A stretch of DNA of 64,000 nucleotides from Hyalangium versicolor (GTDB lineage Bacteria > Myxococcota > Myxococcia > Myxococcales > Myxococcaceae), in assembly GCF_020103695.1 (NCBI RefSeq), contig NZ_JAHXBF010000031.1:56410-120409 (forward strand), in the 5' to 3' direction. A model generated the notes under the pieces. It was not told the DNA's origin, did not search any database, and worked only from the letters and a program-made list of their open reading frames with translations. The first letter of the stretch is position 1. Each line of letters opens with the position of its first letter. Below are positions 1-8,700 of the stretch, piece after piece. The position numbers and the translations under genes are program-made.

Positions 1-1042
1 CGAGCAACACGGTGAACTTGAACCCGTGCCCGCTCAACCCGCCGATCACGGTGATGCGAGGCTCGCCGGGCAGGTGATCCACCACGAAGTCCTTGTCCGG
101 CGTCATGGTGTAGAGGCAGACCTTCTCGAGGGTGACGCGGGTCGAGAGCCCGGGGAAATGCCTGGCGCTGTAGCTCCGCAGCGGCTCGCGGTCGGATTCG
201 TGGAGTTCGCGGTCCACCCGCTCGGGATCCGTGGGAGAGCCCGTAGCGTGCCACGCCACCTTGACTCCAGGAACCTGGCCATCGTTCGGGAAGCCGTAGA
301 AGTCCGTCGCGAAGTCGATCCACACCGGGAAGCGATCCGCGCTGAACTCCGCGGCCGGGACGTGGGGCTCGAAGTGGCAATAGGTCTGCCGAGTCACCGT
401 GAACGGAAGCGAGACGAAGCGGGCCAGCAGGCGCGCCGTCCACGGGCCCGCGGAGACGACGAGCCGGTCGAACTCGAGAGACTCTCCTCCAGCGAGGGTC
501 AGCGTGATGCCCTGCGAGTTGGGAGCAATGGATTCCACCGGAGTCCTGACGCGCAGCCGGGCACCACGGGCGGTGGCCAGACGGAGGTTGGCCCTCACGC
601 ACGCGGAGGCGTGAAGGAAGCCGGCCTCGCGCTCGAAGATAGCCGACTCCCCTGGCAGCAATCGGAACTGAGGAAACCTGCGCTCGCAGGCGGTGGGATC
701 CAGCTCTTCGAACGGGACGCCGTTGTCCTTCAGCGCGCGGCGGATGGCGGCCAGCTCCGGGTGCTCGGCGGGACCGAAGAACAGACCTCCCGCGCGGACG
801 AACAGCGACTCACCGGCCTCGCGCTCCAGCTCGTCCCAGAGCGGATAGGCATGGCCCATGAGGGCCGTGTAGAGACCATCCGTATAGGTCTTCCGGATGA
901 TCCGGGACGTGCCGTAGGAGCTGCCGCGATCATGATCGGGCTCGAACTGCTCGAGCACCGTGACGTCATGTCCCTCGCGCGCCAGGAAGCGCGCGGTCGC
1001 GCTGCCCACGCCTCCAGCGCCCAGTACCGCGATGCGTGCCAT
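1..1042 (-). CDS. FAD-dependent amine oxidase, MSOX/SolA-like (partial)
   Basis: The reading frame enters from the left edge, so the C-terminus is missing. It starts at an ATG (1042) preceded by a strong GGGAGGTGG ribosome site. The N-terminus reads MARIAVLGAGGVGSATARFL, a Rossmann dinucleotide-binding fingerprint. It is followed by an acidic residue ending strand 2 (VLEQFEPDH) and then SSYGTSRIIRKTY, which corresponds to the HGSSHGDTRI-type segment of monomeric sarcosine oxidase and N-methyltryptophan oxidase. The end visible here (GLSGHGFKFT) is the conserved flavin-contacting stretch near the C-terminus of that family. Such enzymes oxidise N-methylated amino acids with oxygen, giving formaldehyde and H2O2. 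The true substrate cannot be read from sequence. It is divergent from the hemerythrin gene. Confidence 0.85.
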   Translation of the reverse strand, partial: MARIAVLGAGGVGSATARFLAREGHDVTVLEQFEPDHDRGSSYGTSRIIRKTYTDGLYTALMGHAYPLWDELEREAGESLFVRAGGLFFGPAEHPELAAIRRALKDNGVPFEELDPTACERRFPQFRLLPGESAIFEREAGFLHASACVRANLRLATARGARLRVRTPVESIAPNSQGITLTLAGGESLEFDRLVVSAGPWTARLLARFVSLPFTVTRQTYCHFEPHVPAAEFSADRFPVWIDFATDFYGFPNDGQVPGVKVAWHATGSPTDPERVDRELHESDREPLRSYSARHFPGLSTRVTLEKVCLYTMTPDKDFVVDHLPGEPRITVIGGLSGHGFKFTVLL

Positions 1043-1230
1043 GAACCACCTCCCGGCACCCTTTTACCCGAGGAGCCCCTGCCCTTCCGCTCCTTGCCTG
1101 CCTGCTCCTCAACCTGACGAGGCCCGGACTGCTTGGGGACCGGGCATAAAGTGCGAGCCATCACCACCCTCTCAGACGTGACGGGGCGCGCCGGGCTGGC
1201 ACCCCCTTAACGCGAGAGGAGAAGCGTTCA

Positions 1231-1917
1231 ATGGATGCCATTGCGCTCTTGAAGGCGGATCACAAGACGGTGGAGAGCCTGTTCCGGAGGTTCGAACAGG
1301 CGGGCCAGAACGCGAAGAAGCTCAAGCGCAAGCTGGTGGATCAGATGGTGCGTGAGCTGGCTGTCCATGCGGTCATCGAGGAGGAGATCTTCTACCCCAC
1401 GGTGCGCGCCCAGGTGGAGAAGCTGAACGACGACGTGCTCGAGGCGCTCGAGGAGCACCACGTGGTGAAGTGGCTGCTGACCGAGCTCGAGAACCTGCCA
1501 CCGGAGGCCGAGCGCTTCGACGCCAAGGTGAAGGTGCTGATCGAGAACGTGCGCACCCACGTGAAGGAGGAGGAGCAGGAGCTCTTCCCGCAGGTGCGCA
1601 GGGCCTTCACCCCGAGCGAGCTGAAGGACATGGCCGCGGCACTGACGCTGGCGAAGAAGGCGGCGCCCACGCGGCCGCACCCGCGCGCTCCGGATACACC
1701 TCCGGGCAATATCGTGGCGGGAGCCATGTCCTCGGTGCTGGACATGGGCAAGGACGCGGTCGACGCCGCGCGGCGCAAGGTGCAGGAGCTGACCAGCTCG
1801 TCCACGAACAAGCGCCGCCGAGGCAAGCGCTCCGGCCAGGGCAGCAAGCGCGGCCTGCGAGCCCAGGTCAAAGGCGCGGCCCAGAATCTGGGAGTCGAGT
1901 CCCCCTACCTGATGTGA
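1231..1917 (+). CDS. Hemerythrin HHE cation-binding domain protein
   Basis: The 228-residue protein starts at an ATG behind GAGAGGAGAAG. The first about 145 residues form a four-helix hemerythrin-like domain with the expected His/Glu iron ligands: DHKTVE (about residue 11), HAVIEEEIFYP (about 50), EEHHVVKWLL (about 76) and HVKEEEQELFP (about 110). The C-terminal 70 residues are Lys/Arg-rich (KRRRGKRSGQGSKRG) and probably disordered; they could bind nucleic acid or simply be a tail. There is no signal peptide, so it should be cytoplasmic. Family members bind di-iron and sense or buffer oxygen, NO or iron; the specific role is unknown. Confidence 0.88.
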   Translation: MDAIALLKADHKTVESLFRRFEQAGQNAKKLKRKLVDQMVRELAVHAVIEEEIFYPTVRAQVEKLNDDVLEALEEHHVVKWLLTELENLPPEAERFDAKVKVLIENVRTHVKEEEQELFPQVRRAFTPSELKDMAAALTLAKKAAPTRPHPRAPDTPPGNIVAGAMSSVLDMGKDAVDAARRKVQELTSSSTNKRRRGKRSGQGSKRGLRAQVKGAAQNLGVESPYLM

Positions 1918-1934
1918 GGTGAGCAGCGTTTCCG

Positions 1935-1971
1935 AGCGGGCTGTGAGCGGCTGACTCACTCACAGCTCGCT
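1935..1971 (+). terminator. Hairpin downstream of hemerythrin gene
   Basis: A 13-bp stem (left arm 1935-1947, right arm 1959-1971, one G.T wobble) encloses an 11-nt loop and lies 17 bases after the stop codon. No U-run follows, so it is either a weak terminator or an mRNA-stabilising hairpin. Confidence 0.4.
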
Positions 1972-1992
1972 GGAATTCATCACCGGGTGTCA

Positions 1993-2026
1993 TCTTTCGT
2001 CACAAAGAAGCAATGATGACGAAAGA
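1993..2026. promoter_or_regulatory. Perfect 10-bp inverted repeat upstream of the Sel1 lipoprotein gene
   Basis: TCTTTCGTCA (1993-2002) and its exact reverse complement TGACGAAAGA (2017-2026) are separated by 14 bases in an unusually AT-rich stretch. The half-site spacing is consistent with a dimeric regulator, but a hairpin is equally possible. The nearest downstream gene starts near 2111. Confidence 0.4.
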
Positions 2027-2110
2027 AAGATTTCACAGTATCCCCTACCCGAGAGGCCACACTGAAGAGTGTCTGGAGACGGCGTGTGGGCCGGCCGCCG
2101 TCCCGCCTCC

Positions 2111-3397
2111 ATGGGAGGTCTTGTGGAAGCCAAGCTTCAACCTCGTGCCCAGGCGGGTCTGCTGAGAAGTGCGCTGGCGTTGATCGCGCTCGTAGGCTGT
2201 AGCGCCTCCCGCGAGGCCGTGCAGCCCACTCCCACGCTGGCGGAGGCGGCTCCAGCGCCCGCCTGTGCGGATGCCTCGAGTTGCCGCAACAGCTTGCGAA
2301 AACTGCGCGAGGTTCCTCTCACCTCCCAGTGCGAGCTACAGGAGCGAGCCACGCTCGCGAAGACAGCCTGTGACCTGGGCGTGGCCGAGGGCTGCACCGT
2401 GCTCGGACGCATGGCGCTGGCGGGCCTCGGTGGTCAGAACGTTCCCGAGCCCGGCACCGCGCGCTCCCTGTTCCAGCGAGCCTGTGAGCAGGGAGATGGC
2501 GAGGGATGCGCTCGGCATGCACTCTCGACGCTGCTGGGCGACGGCATCCTCCAGGATGTAGCCACCGGCCAGGCCGAACTCCAGGAAGCCTGTGACAAAC
2601 ACCCACGGAGCGCGTGTGGAATCGCGGCACTGGGGCTCGCCGAGAATGCCCACCGGAGCGGAAGCGCCCTGGACGGCGAATGGATCGCGCTGTTCGCGCA
2701 GCGAGGCTGCGACGCCGGAGATGGCCTTGCCTGCCAGCTCCTGGGCGATGCGTTCCGCGCGGGAACGGGCGTCTCCCAGGACACCGGCAAGGCGTTCGCG
2801 CTCTATGCGCGAGCGTGTGAGGCAGGCAATGGCACGGCGTGCGCGAACCAGGGAATGCTCTCGCTCCAATCCAGCGAGGGCGAGACCGGGAAGGCCCCGG
2901 GCGCTGATGCCCTCTTCTCCCGAGGATGTGCCCTCGGCTCATCCGAGGCTTGCCGGCTCCTCGTGCTGGAGAATCAGGAAACGCAGGGCGACGTAAAGGA
3001 TGCGGCCTCACAGGAGGCCCTGTTCCGTCAGGCCTGTGACCGAGGCGCGGCCATGGGATGCCTCGCGCTCTACGACACGATCAAGCGCAGGCAACCCGAT
3101 CGTGGAGCCTCTCTCGAAATGCCAGGGCTCTTGAAGCGTGCCTGCCGGTTGGGAGAAGCCCGCGCTTGCGAGTTCCTGGAAGAGGTCTCACGCGTCGCCT
3201 GGCGGCAATGCGGCGCAGGGGCCGCGCCGGCCTGCGGAGTGATTGGAGCACTCCTGCTCAGTGCCCCCTCCACCGGGAGTGAAGCCTCGGAGGGCCTCCG
3301 GATTCTGGAGCACGCCTGCCAGGATGGGGATGCCACGAGTTGCAGGCTGGCACGCGGCGCACCTCGGCCGAACGCCCTGTCGTGCCGTCCGAACTGA
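2111..3397 (+). CDS. Sel1-repeat lipoprotein
   Basis: The protein has a lipoprotein signal (SALALIALVGCSAS, lipobox LVGC with Cys at about residue 30 from the ATG at 2111). The frame is open upstream to a GTG at 2069, and an in-frame GTG at 2123 is also possible, so the exact start is uncertain. The mature protein is built of about eight Cys-rich Sel1-like repeats with a recurring pattern such as RACEQGDGEGCARHA and RACEAGNGTACANQG. Each repeat carries a Cys pair, as in secreted Sel1 proteins where pairs form disulfides. Sel1 arrays are alpha/alpha superhelices used for protein-protein contacts, so an envelope scaffold role is an inference. It is followed by a strong terminator. Confidence 0.8.
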   Translation: MGGLVEAKLQPRAQAGLLRSALALIALVGCSASREAVQPTPTLAEAAPAPACADASSCRNSLRKLREVPLTSQCELQERATLAKTACDLGVAEGCTVLGRMALAGLGGQNVPEPGTARSLFQRACEQGDGEGCARHALSTLLGDGILQDVATGQAELQEACDKHPRSACGIAALGLAENAHRSGSALDGEWIALFAQRGCDAGDGLACQLLGDAFRAGTGVSQDTGKAFALYARACEAGNGTACANQGMLSLQSSEGETGKAPGADALFSRGCALGSSEACRLLVLENQETQGDVKDAASQEALFRQACDRGAAMGCLALYDTIKRRQPDRGASLEMPGLLKRACRLGEARACEFLEEVSRVAWRQCGAGAAPACGVIGALLLSAPSTGSEASEGLRILEHACQDGDATSCRLARGAPRPNALSCRPN

Positions 3398-3466
3398 ACG
3401 GCCATTCATGTCCTGACAGGGTATTCCTGGACCCAGCGTCCCCAAGTCCCCATCTTGCTCCAACCC

Positions 3467-3505
3467 GGACCCGCTCCCACCGAACATGTAGGTGGAAGCG
3501 GGTCC
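3467..3505 (+). terminator. Intrinsic terminator after Sel1 gene
   Basis: A 15-bp stem with a single mismatch (arms 3467-3481 and 3491-3505, 9-nt loop) is followed by ATTCTTT. It separates the Sel1 gene from the pilT-like operon. Confidence 0.7.
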
Positions 3506-3584
3506 ATTCTTTGCGGGGCAGGCCACTGCCGTTAGGATCCGCCCCTCAGGCTGGCGCCACCTGCGTGGCGAGGAGGCATTTCCC

Positions 3585-4055
3585 GTGGACGAGCTTCGAG
3601 TTCCCAAACAACGCGTGCTCACCCAGGTCATCCTCCCGGGGGGAGAGGTGCGAGAGGTGGCCGTCTTCCTCACGACGGGGGTGCCCGAGTACAGTCAGGG
3701 CGAGCGGCTCTCGGACCTGCTCAACAGTGAGGTGAAGTTCATTCCAGCCCAGGACGCAGCCACCGGGAAGATCACCTTCCTCAACAGCGTCGCCATCGCG
3801 GTGGCGAAGGCGGACATCGAGCACGAGTTCCGCGAGGAGGATCGCCTCACCATCCTCACGGAGCACGAGGTCGAGATCCACCTCGTGGATGGCCAGCGGA
3901 TGCAAGGCCTCATCGTCTATATGCAGCCCGAGAGTCGCACCCGGCTCAACGATTACCTCAACGACTCACCGCCGTTCATCCGCCTCACTCAAGGCAAGCG
4001 CGTCGCGCTCGTCAACAAACGCCACATCGCCTACGTGGAACCGCTCTCACGCTGA
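3585..4055 (+). CDS. Hypothetical protein in operon with PilT-like ATPase
   Basis: The open frame extends upstream to 3492, but that part overlaps the terminator. The GTG at 3585 is the better start because GAGGAGG sits seven bases before it. The product is 156 residues, acidic, without signal peptide or membrane segment. Its C-terminal half (residues about 100-150) looks like a small beta-barrel: alternating hydrophobic strands around EVEIHLVDGQRMQGLIVYM and KRVALVNKRHIAYVEPL. I do not recognise a named family with confidence. The stop lies four bases before the ATG of the PilT-like gene, so the two are almost certainly co-transcribed and functionally linked. Confidence 0.75.
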   Translation: MDELRVPKQRVLTQVILPGGEVREVAVFLTTGVPEYSQGERLSDLLNSEVKFIPAQDAATGKITFLNSVAIAVAKADIEHEFREEDRLTILTEHEVEIHLVDGQRMQGLIVYMQPESRTRLNDYLNDSPPFIRLTQGKRVALVNKRHIAYVEPLSR

Positions 4056-4059
4056 CATC

Positions 4060-5757
4060 ATGGCCAGGATCGACTACATCATCGAAAAGTTGTTGAAGGA
4101 TTCAGGTCAGGAAATTCTGATGGAAACCGGTGGCGGATTGAACATCCGCACCGCCTCGGGCCTGCTACCGGTCCTGAAGCAGAACCTCACGACGCAACAG
4201 ATCATCGCCGCGGTCGGCGAGCTGGTACCTTCGGATCAACGCGCCTCCTTCCCAGCTCAGGGAATGACCATCTTTCCGTATTCCTCACCGGCGGGCGCGG
4301 TGCAGGTGAAGTTCGAGTTGGAGCAGGGCCGTGCGCGGGTGTCCATGGTGCCGTTCTCGGCATACGCCATGTACGGCAACGTCGAATTCGCGGATGAGAA
4401 TCCGGCGCCTGCCGCACCTCCAGTGCCTGTGGCGCCCCCAGCGCCTGCCGCGAAAGCCCCGCCGGTCGTGGCGGCTCCGACGCTCGCTCCAGTGGCTCCC
4501 GCGGCGGCGCCCCGCCCCGCTTCAAACGGGCGAACGAGCCAACCCGCGGTCGCGGCGGTCCCCGCGCCCGTCGTGGTCCCCGTGGAGGACAAAGCCTCGC
4601 AGAGCCCGGACATCGAAATGCCCCGCGATCGTTCGGGCGATCCCGGGATGCTCTCCCTGCTGGAGACGATGCTGGCCCGCCGGGCCTCGGACCTCCACCT
4701 GGCCACGGACACGGTGCCGCACTTCCGCATCGACGGCGACATGGTGCCCATGGCGGAGTACGGCCCGATTCCCGCCGCGCGCCTGAAGGAGATGGTCTTC
4801 AGCCTGGCGCCGGACAAGAACCAGATCCAGTGGGAGAAGAAGCACGACACGGACTTCGCCTACGAGACGTCGGCGGCGCGCTTCCGCGTCAACGTCTTCG
4901 CGGATCGCAAGGGCATTGGCTCGGTGATGCGGCAGATCCCCAACACCATCCGCACCGCGGAGGAGATGGGGTTGAGCAAGCAGATCCTCGATCTGTGCTT
5001 CCTCACCAAGGGATTGGTGCTGGTGACAGGCCCGACGGGCTCGGGCAAGTCCACGACGCTGGCGTCGATGGTCGACTACATCAACCGCAATCGCGAGGAC
5101 CACATCATCACGATCGAGGATCCCATCGAGTTCGTGCACCCGAACAAGCGCTGCCTGGTGAACCAGCGCGAGATTGGCGTGCACACGGACTCCTTCAAGG
5201 ACGCGCTTCGAGCGGCGCTGCGAGAGGATCCGGACGTGGTGCTGGTGGGCGAGATGCGAGACCTGGAGACGATCGCCATCGCCATCGAGACGGCGGAGAC
5301 GGGACACCTGGTGTTCGGCACGCTGCACACGAACACGGCGGCCTCGACGGTGGACCGCATCATCGACCAGTTCCCGCCGGACCGGCAGGAGCAGATCCGC
5401 ATGATGCTCTCTGAGTCCCTCAAGGGGGTCATCTCGCAGACGCTGTGCAAGAAGATTGGCGGCGGACGCGTGGCGGCGCAGGAGGTGCTGTTGTGCACCA
5501 GCTCGGTGTCCAACCTCATCCGCGAGGGAAAGACGTTCCAGATTCCCTCGGTGATGCAGACCTCGCGAGGCGCGGGCATGGTGATGCTCAACGAAGCGCT
5601 GCTCGAGTTGGCCAAGAAGAAGCTCGTGACGCCGACCGAGGCCTTCACCAAGTCCGTGGCCCGCAGTGAGATGAAGTCCATGCTGGAGCGCGGGGGCTTC
5701 AAGCTCGAGCTGCCCGGAGAAGGAGCACCCGCGGCTCCTGCTCCCGCGCAGAAGTGA
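4060..5757 (+). CDS. PilT-like type IV pilus retraction ATPase with extra N-terminal domain
   Basis: The 565-residue product starts at the ATG at 4060, directly after the upstream stop. Residues 1-105 are an extra N-terminal domain, followed by a Pro/Ala-rich linker (about 107-170). The remainder is a PilT core: Walker A GPTGSGKST (about 325), Asp box TIEDPIEF, Walker B DPDVVLVGEMRD, His box GHLVFGTLHTN and the C-terminal LIREGK segment that corresponds to the AIRNLIRE motif of PilT. PilT hexamers hydrolyse ATP at the inner membrane to retract type IV pili. The usual PilT is about 350-370 residues, so the N-terminal domain and linker are additions. Myxobacteria carry several pilT paralogues, and none of the other pil genes is nearby. 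This is therefore probably an accessory paralogue. Confidence 0.88.
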   Translation: MARIDYIIEKLLKDSGQEILMETGGGLNIRTASGLLPVLKQNLTTQQIIAAVGELVPSDQRASFPAQGMTIFPYSSPAGAVQVKFELEQGRARVSMVPFSAYAMYGNVEFADENPAPAAPPVPVAPPAPAAKAPPVVAAPTLAPVAPAAAPRPASNGRTSQPAVAAVPAPVVVPVEDKASQSPDIEMPRDRSGDPGMLSLLETMLARRASDLHLATDTVPHFRIDGDMVPMAEYGPIPAARLKEMVFSLAPDKNQIQWEKKHDTDFAYETSAARFRVNVFADRKGIGSVMRQIPNTIRTAEEMGLSKQILDLCFLTKGLVLVTGPTGSGKSTTLASMVDYINRNREDHIITIEDPIEFVHPNKRCLVNQREIGVHTDSFKDALRAALREDPDVVLVGEMRDLETIAIAIETAETGHLVFGTLHTNTAASTVDRIIDQFPPDRQEQIRMMLSESLKGVISQTLCKKIGGGRVAAQEVLLCTSSVSNLIREGKTFQIPSVMQTSRGAGMVMLNEALLELAKKKLVTPTEAFTKSVARSEMKSMLERGGFKLELPGEGAPAAPAPAQK

Positions 5758-5786
5758 GGGAAGCGCCTGGAAACCAGGCGCCTCCC
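5758..5786. terminator. Bidirectional terminator between convergent genes
   Basis: The perfect 8-bp stem GCGCCTGG/CCAGGCGC (5763-5770 and 5774-5781) with an AAA loop is extended by GGGA/TCCC pairs across one mismatch. It sits immediately after the pilT-like stop and 14 bases beyond the stop of the convergent kinase gene. Confidence 0.65.
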
Positions 5787-5799
5787 CCTTCCGACCTCG

Positions 5800-8700
5800 T
5801 TACGAAGCGTGGGAGGGCTCCCCCTCCCCTGGAGACCAGAGCCTCAGGCTCTCCTGGGCCTGGCGCTCGTAGGCGAACGTCCCCTGTTCGTGCGCGACGG
5901 CAATAGCCTGGAGCAGGCATTCCCGTCCCGCTTGCTCCTGACCAAGCGCGCGGAGCGCCATTCCTCGCACCCGATACAGTTCTGGTGCGTAGGAGATTTC
6001 TTCCGTCACCTTCAGCACGTTCAACGCCTCGTCCACCACTGCCAGCGCCTCCTGGGGCTGCCCCAGCTTCAGGTAGATCTCCGCCAGCAAGCCCAGGTTG
6101 TAGGTCATGCCGGCCATGATGCCCGAGGCTCGCCAGTGGGCGATGGCCTTCTGCATGCCCTCCAGCCCCAGCTGGGGTTGCCCCAGCTCAGACAAGGCCC
6201 AACTTCGGACGATCGTCGCCCAGGTTTGCGCGACGCGGAACCCATACTCGCGGCTGACGGCGATGGCCTTGTCAGCCCACTTGAGGGAGCACGAGACATC
6301 CCGTCGGAGCTGACACGCCACGGCCAGGTAGCTCAGCACCGTGGCCAGGGTGTGGGTATGACCGATCCGGGTCGCGAGCTCGAGTGCATCCTGCCCATAC
6401 TGGACGGCCTGCTCCGTCTCACCGAGCGGTGAGAGGATGATGGAGCCATACGCCAACGCCGCCGCCATCGGCTCGACCCAATACCTCACGGCCATGACCC
6501 GGCTCTCCTCGATGCTGAACTTCGCGCAGGTCACCGCGCGCCGGGTGCACTCACGAGCCTCTTGCATCCGTCCCCAGGTGCAGAAGTCCATGGCCATCAT
6601 CTGGTAGCCCAGAACCCGGAGTTCGCGGCTGTGATGGCGCTGGCCCAGCTCCACCAGACGCTCCGCCAGCTCGTGGGCCAGGGAGACCTCCTTGCGAGCG
6701 AAGTAGTAGGCAAAAGCGCCCCAGAACGACAACTCCAGCCGAGGCAGTTCCTCGCCCACTTCCTCGAGCAGCTCCCGAGCTCGCGCGTATGTCTGCTCCA
6801 CCTCGGGTGTGCGGTAGCCCTGCACCTGCACCAGGGGTGTGCCCAGAGAGATCAGGAGCTGAAGCTCCTCGCCCTTGCGCTTGTCCGCATCGGGCATGAG
6901 GCGCAGCAACTTCAAGGCATATGTCAGGTGGCTGATGGCCTCCAGGTTGGCCGAACGCCGGCTGGCGCGGATTCCCGCCTGCGTCCAATAGGGAATGGCC
7001 AGTGCGAACTCCCCCGCGTCCGTGTGGTGGTGCGCCAGCAACTCCGGCTTCTGCTCCGCCACTTCCGGAAACGCCTCTTTCAGGACCCGTGCGATCTGAT
7101 GGTGGTAGCGCCGCCGTGTACTGCGCAGGATGGACTGACAAGCCGCATCCTGGATGAGGGCATGCCGGAACTGGTACCCCGGCTCGGAGTTCTCGTCCTG
7201 CCGCTGGAGCAAACCCGCGGAGACCAGCTCGTCCAGATCCCGACTCAGGGCGGCCTCGCTGCGTCGCGTGAGCGCCGACAGCAGCGCATGGGTGAACGTG
7301 CGCCCCACCACCGCGCAAAGCTGCGCCAGGCCCTTCTGCCGGAAGGGAAGCATGTCCAACCGCGCGAGCAGCAGCTCGTGCAGCGTCGCTGGGATGGAGG
7401 CTGGGAGTTCGCCACTGGCCGGCGCCCGCTCCAGTACCATGCGCGTCATCTCCTCCACGAAGAGCGGAACGCCGTCCGTCTTCGCCACGAGCTGCCGCAC
7501 CGTCTCCTCCGGAAGCGGCCTGTCCCGGGCGGCCTCGTGGACCAGGGCTGCGGTGCGCTCCGCCGAGAGCCGCTCCAGCGTGAGCCGGTGGCTCCAGGGG
7601 AAGCGTGGCCAGTCCGGCTCGAACTCTGGGCGAGCACTGAGCACGAAGAGGATCGGGGCCTGCTCGATGCGCTCCTGTGCGTAGGCGAGCAGCTCCAGTG
7701 TGGAAGGGTCCGCCCAATGCAGATCCTCCACCGCGACGAGGACGGGAGACCTCCGTGCCGCTTGCAGCAGCAGGGCCGTCAGCGCCTCGAAGAGCAGCGC
7801 CTTCTGCCGCTCCGCCAGGACCTGTTCGACGAACGGGTTCTCGGCCACCGGAAGTGAGAGAAACGCCGAGATCATCTGGACATGGTGCGAAGCCAAACCC
7901 ATCCCGTCCAACCGTGCCGTCAGCTTGCGCAGGCGGTGCTCCGGAGTGGTCGTCTCGATGACTTCCTCGCGGAAGAGATGCTGCAGCAAGTCGATGAGAG
8001 GACTCAAAACGCTCGCGTTGGATTGCTTCCAACACTGGCACCGAAGGTGAAGGCTCGCCTTCGGGTCCGCTCGCAGGTGCAGTTCCTGGAGGAGACGGGA
8101 CTTGCCGATGCCTGCCTCCCCGCTCAGCAGAACGACGCCGCCGTGCCCCTGGCGTGCCCGTTCCCAGAGTTCCAGGAGCCACCGGAACTCGCGCTCCCTC
8201 CCCACCAGCCTCAAGAGACCTCGAACGGCAAGCGACCGCTCGAAGCGCAGCACGCTCTTCCTCTCGAGCCCCAGGCGATAGAACTCCACCGTGGAGGAGC
8301 CCGCCACCCCCTCGAAGGTGCGGGGAGCGAGACGCTCGGCATCGAAGACTCCTCGGACCAACGCCCAGCTCGAGCCACTGAGGACAACCGTCCCGGGCTG
8401 GGCCTGCCTCGCCAGCCAGGCGGCAATCCTCGGTGCCTCTCCCTGGATGCCAAGCCCATTGCCCTGCAATGTCGCAGCGCGCGGGTCCAGGGCCACCATG
8501 TCCGTGTGGACGCCGACCTTCACGGCCAGTTCGACCTGAGACAGGTGGGGCACCCGCTGCCGGATGAGCTCCGGGAGGCCCCGGACGAGTTGAAGCGCGG
8601 CATGCCCCGCATGCTCCGAGTCCTCCTCTCGAGCCACGGGATACCCGAAGCACCCTTGCACCTCGTCGCCCATCACCAGGGTGATGAAGCCTCCATGCTG

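Noticed and set aside
26..1117. 363-codon plus-strand frame
   Set aside because: It is the antisense of the FAD amine oxidase, whose minus-strand frame has a ribosome site and the full Rossmann and flavin motifs.
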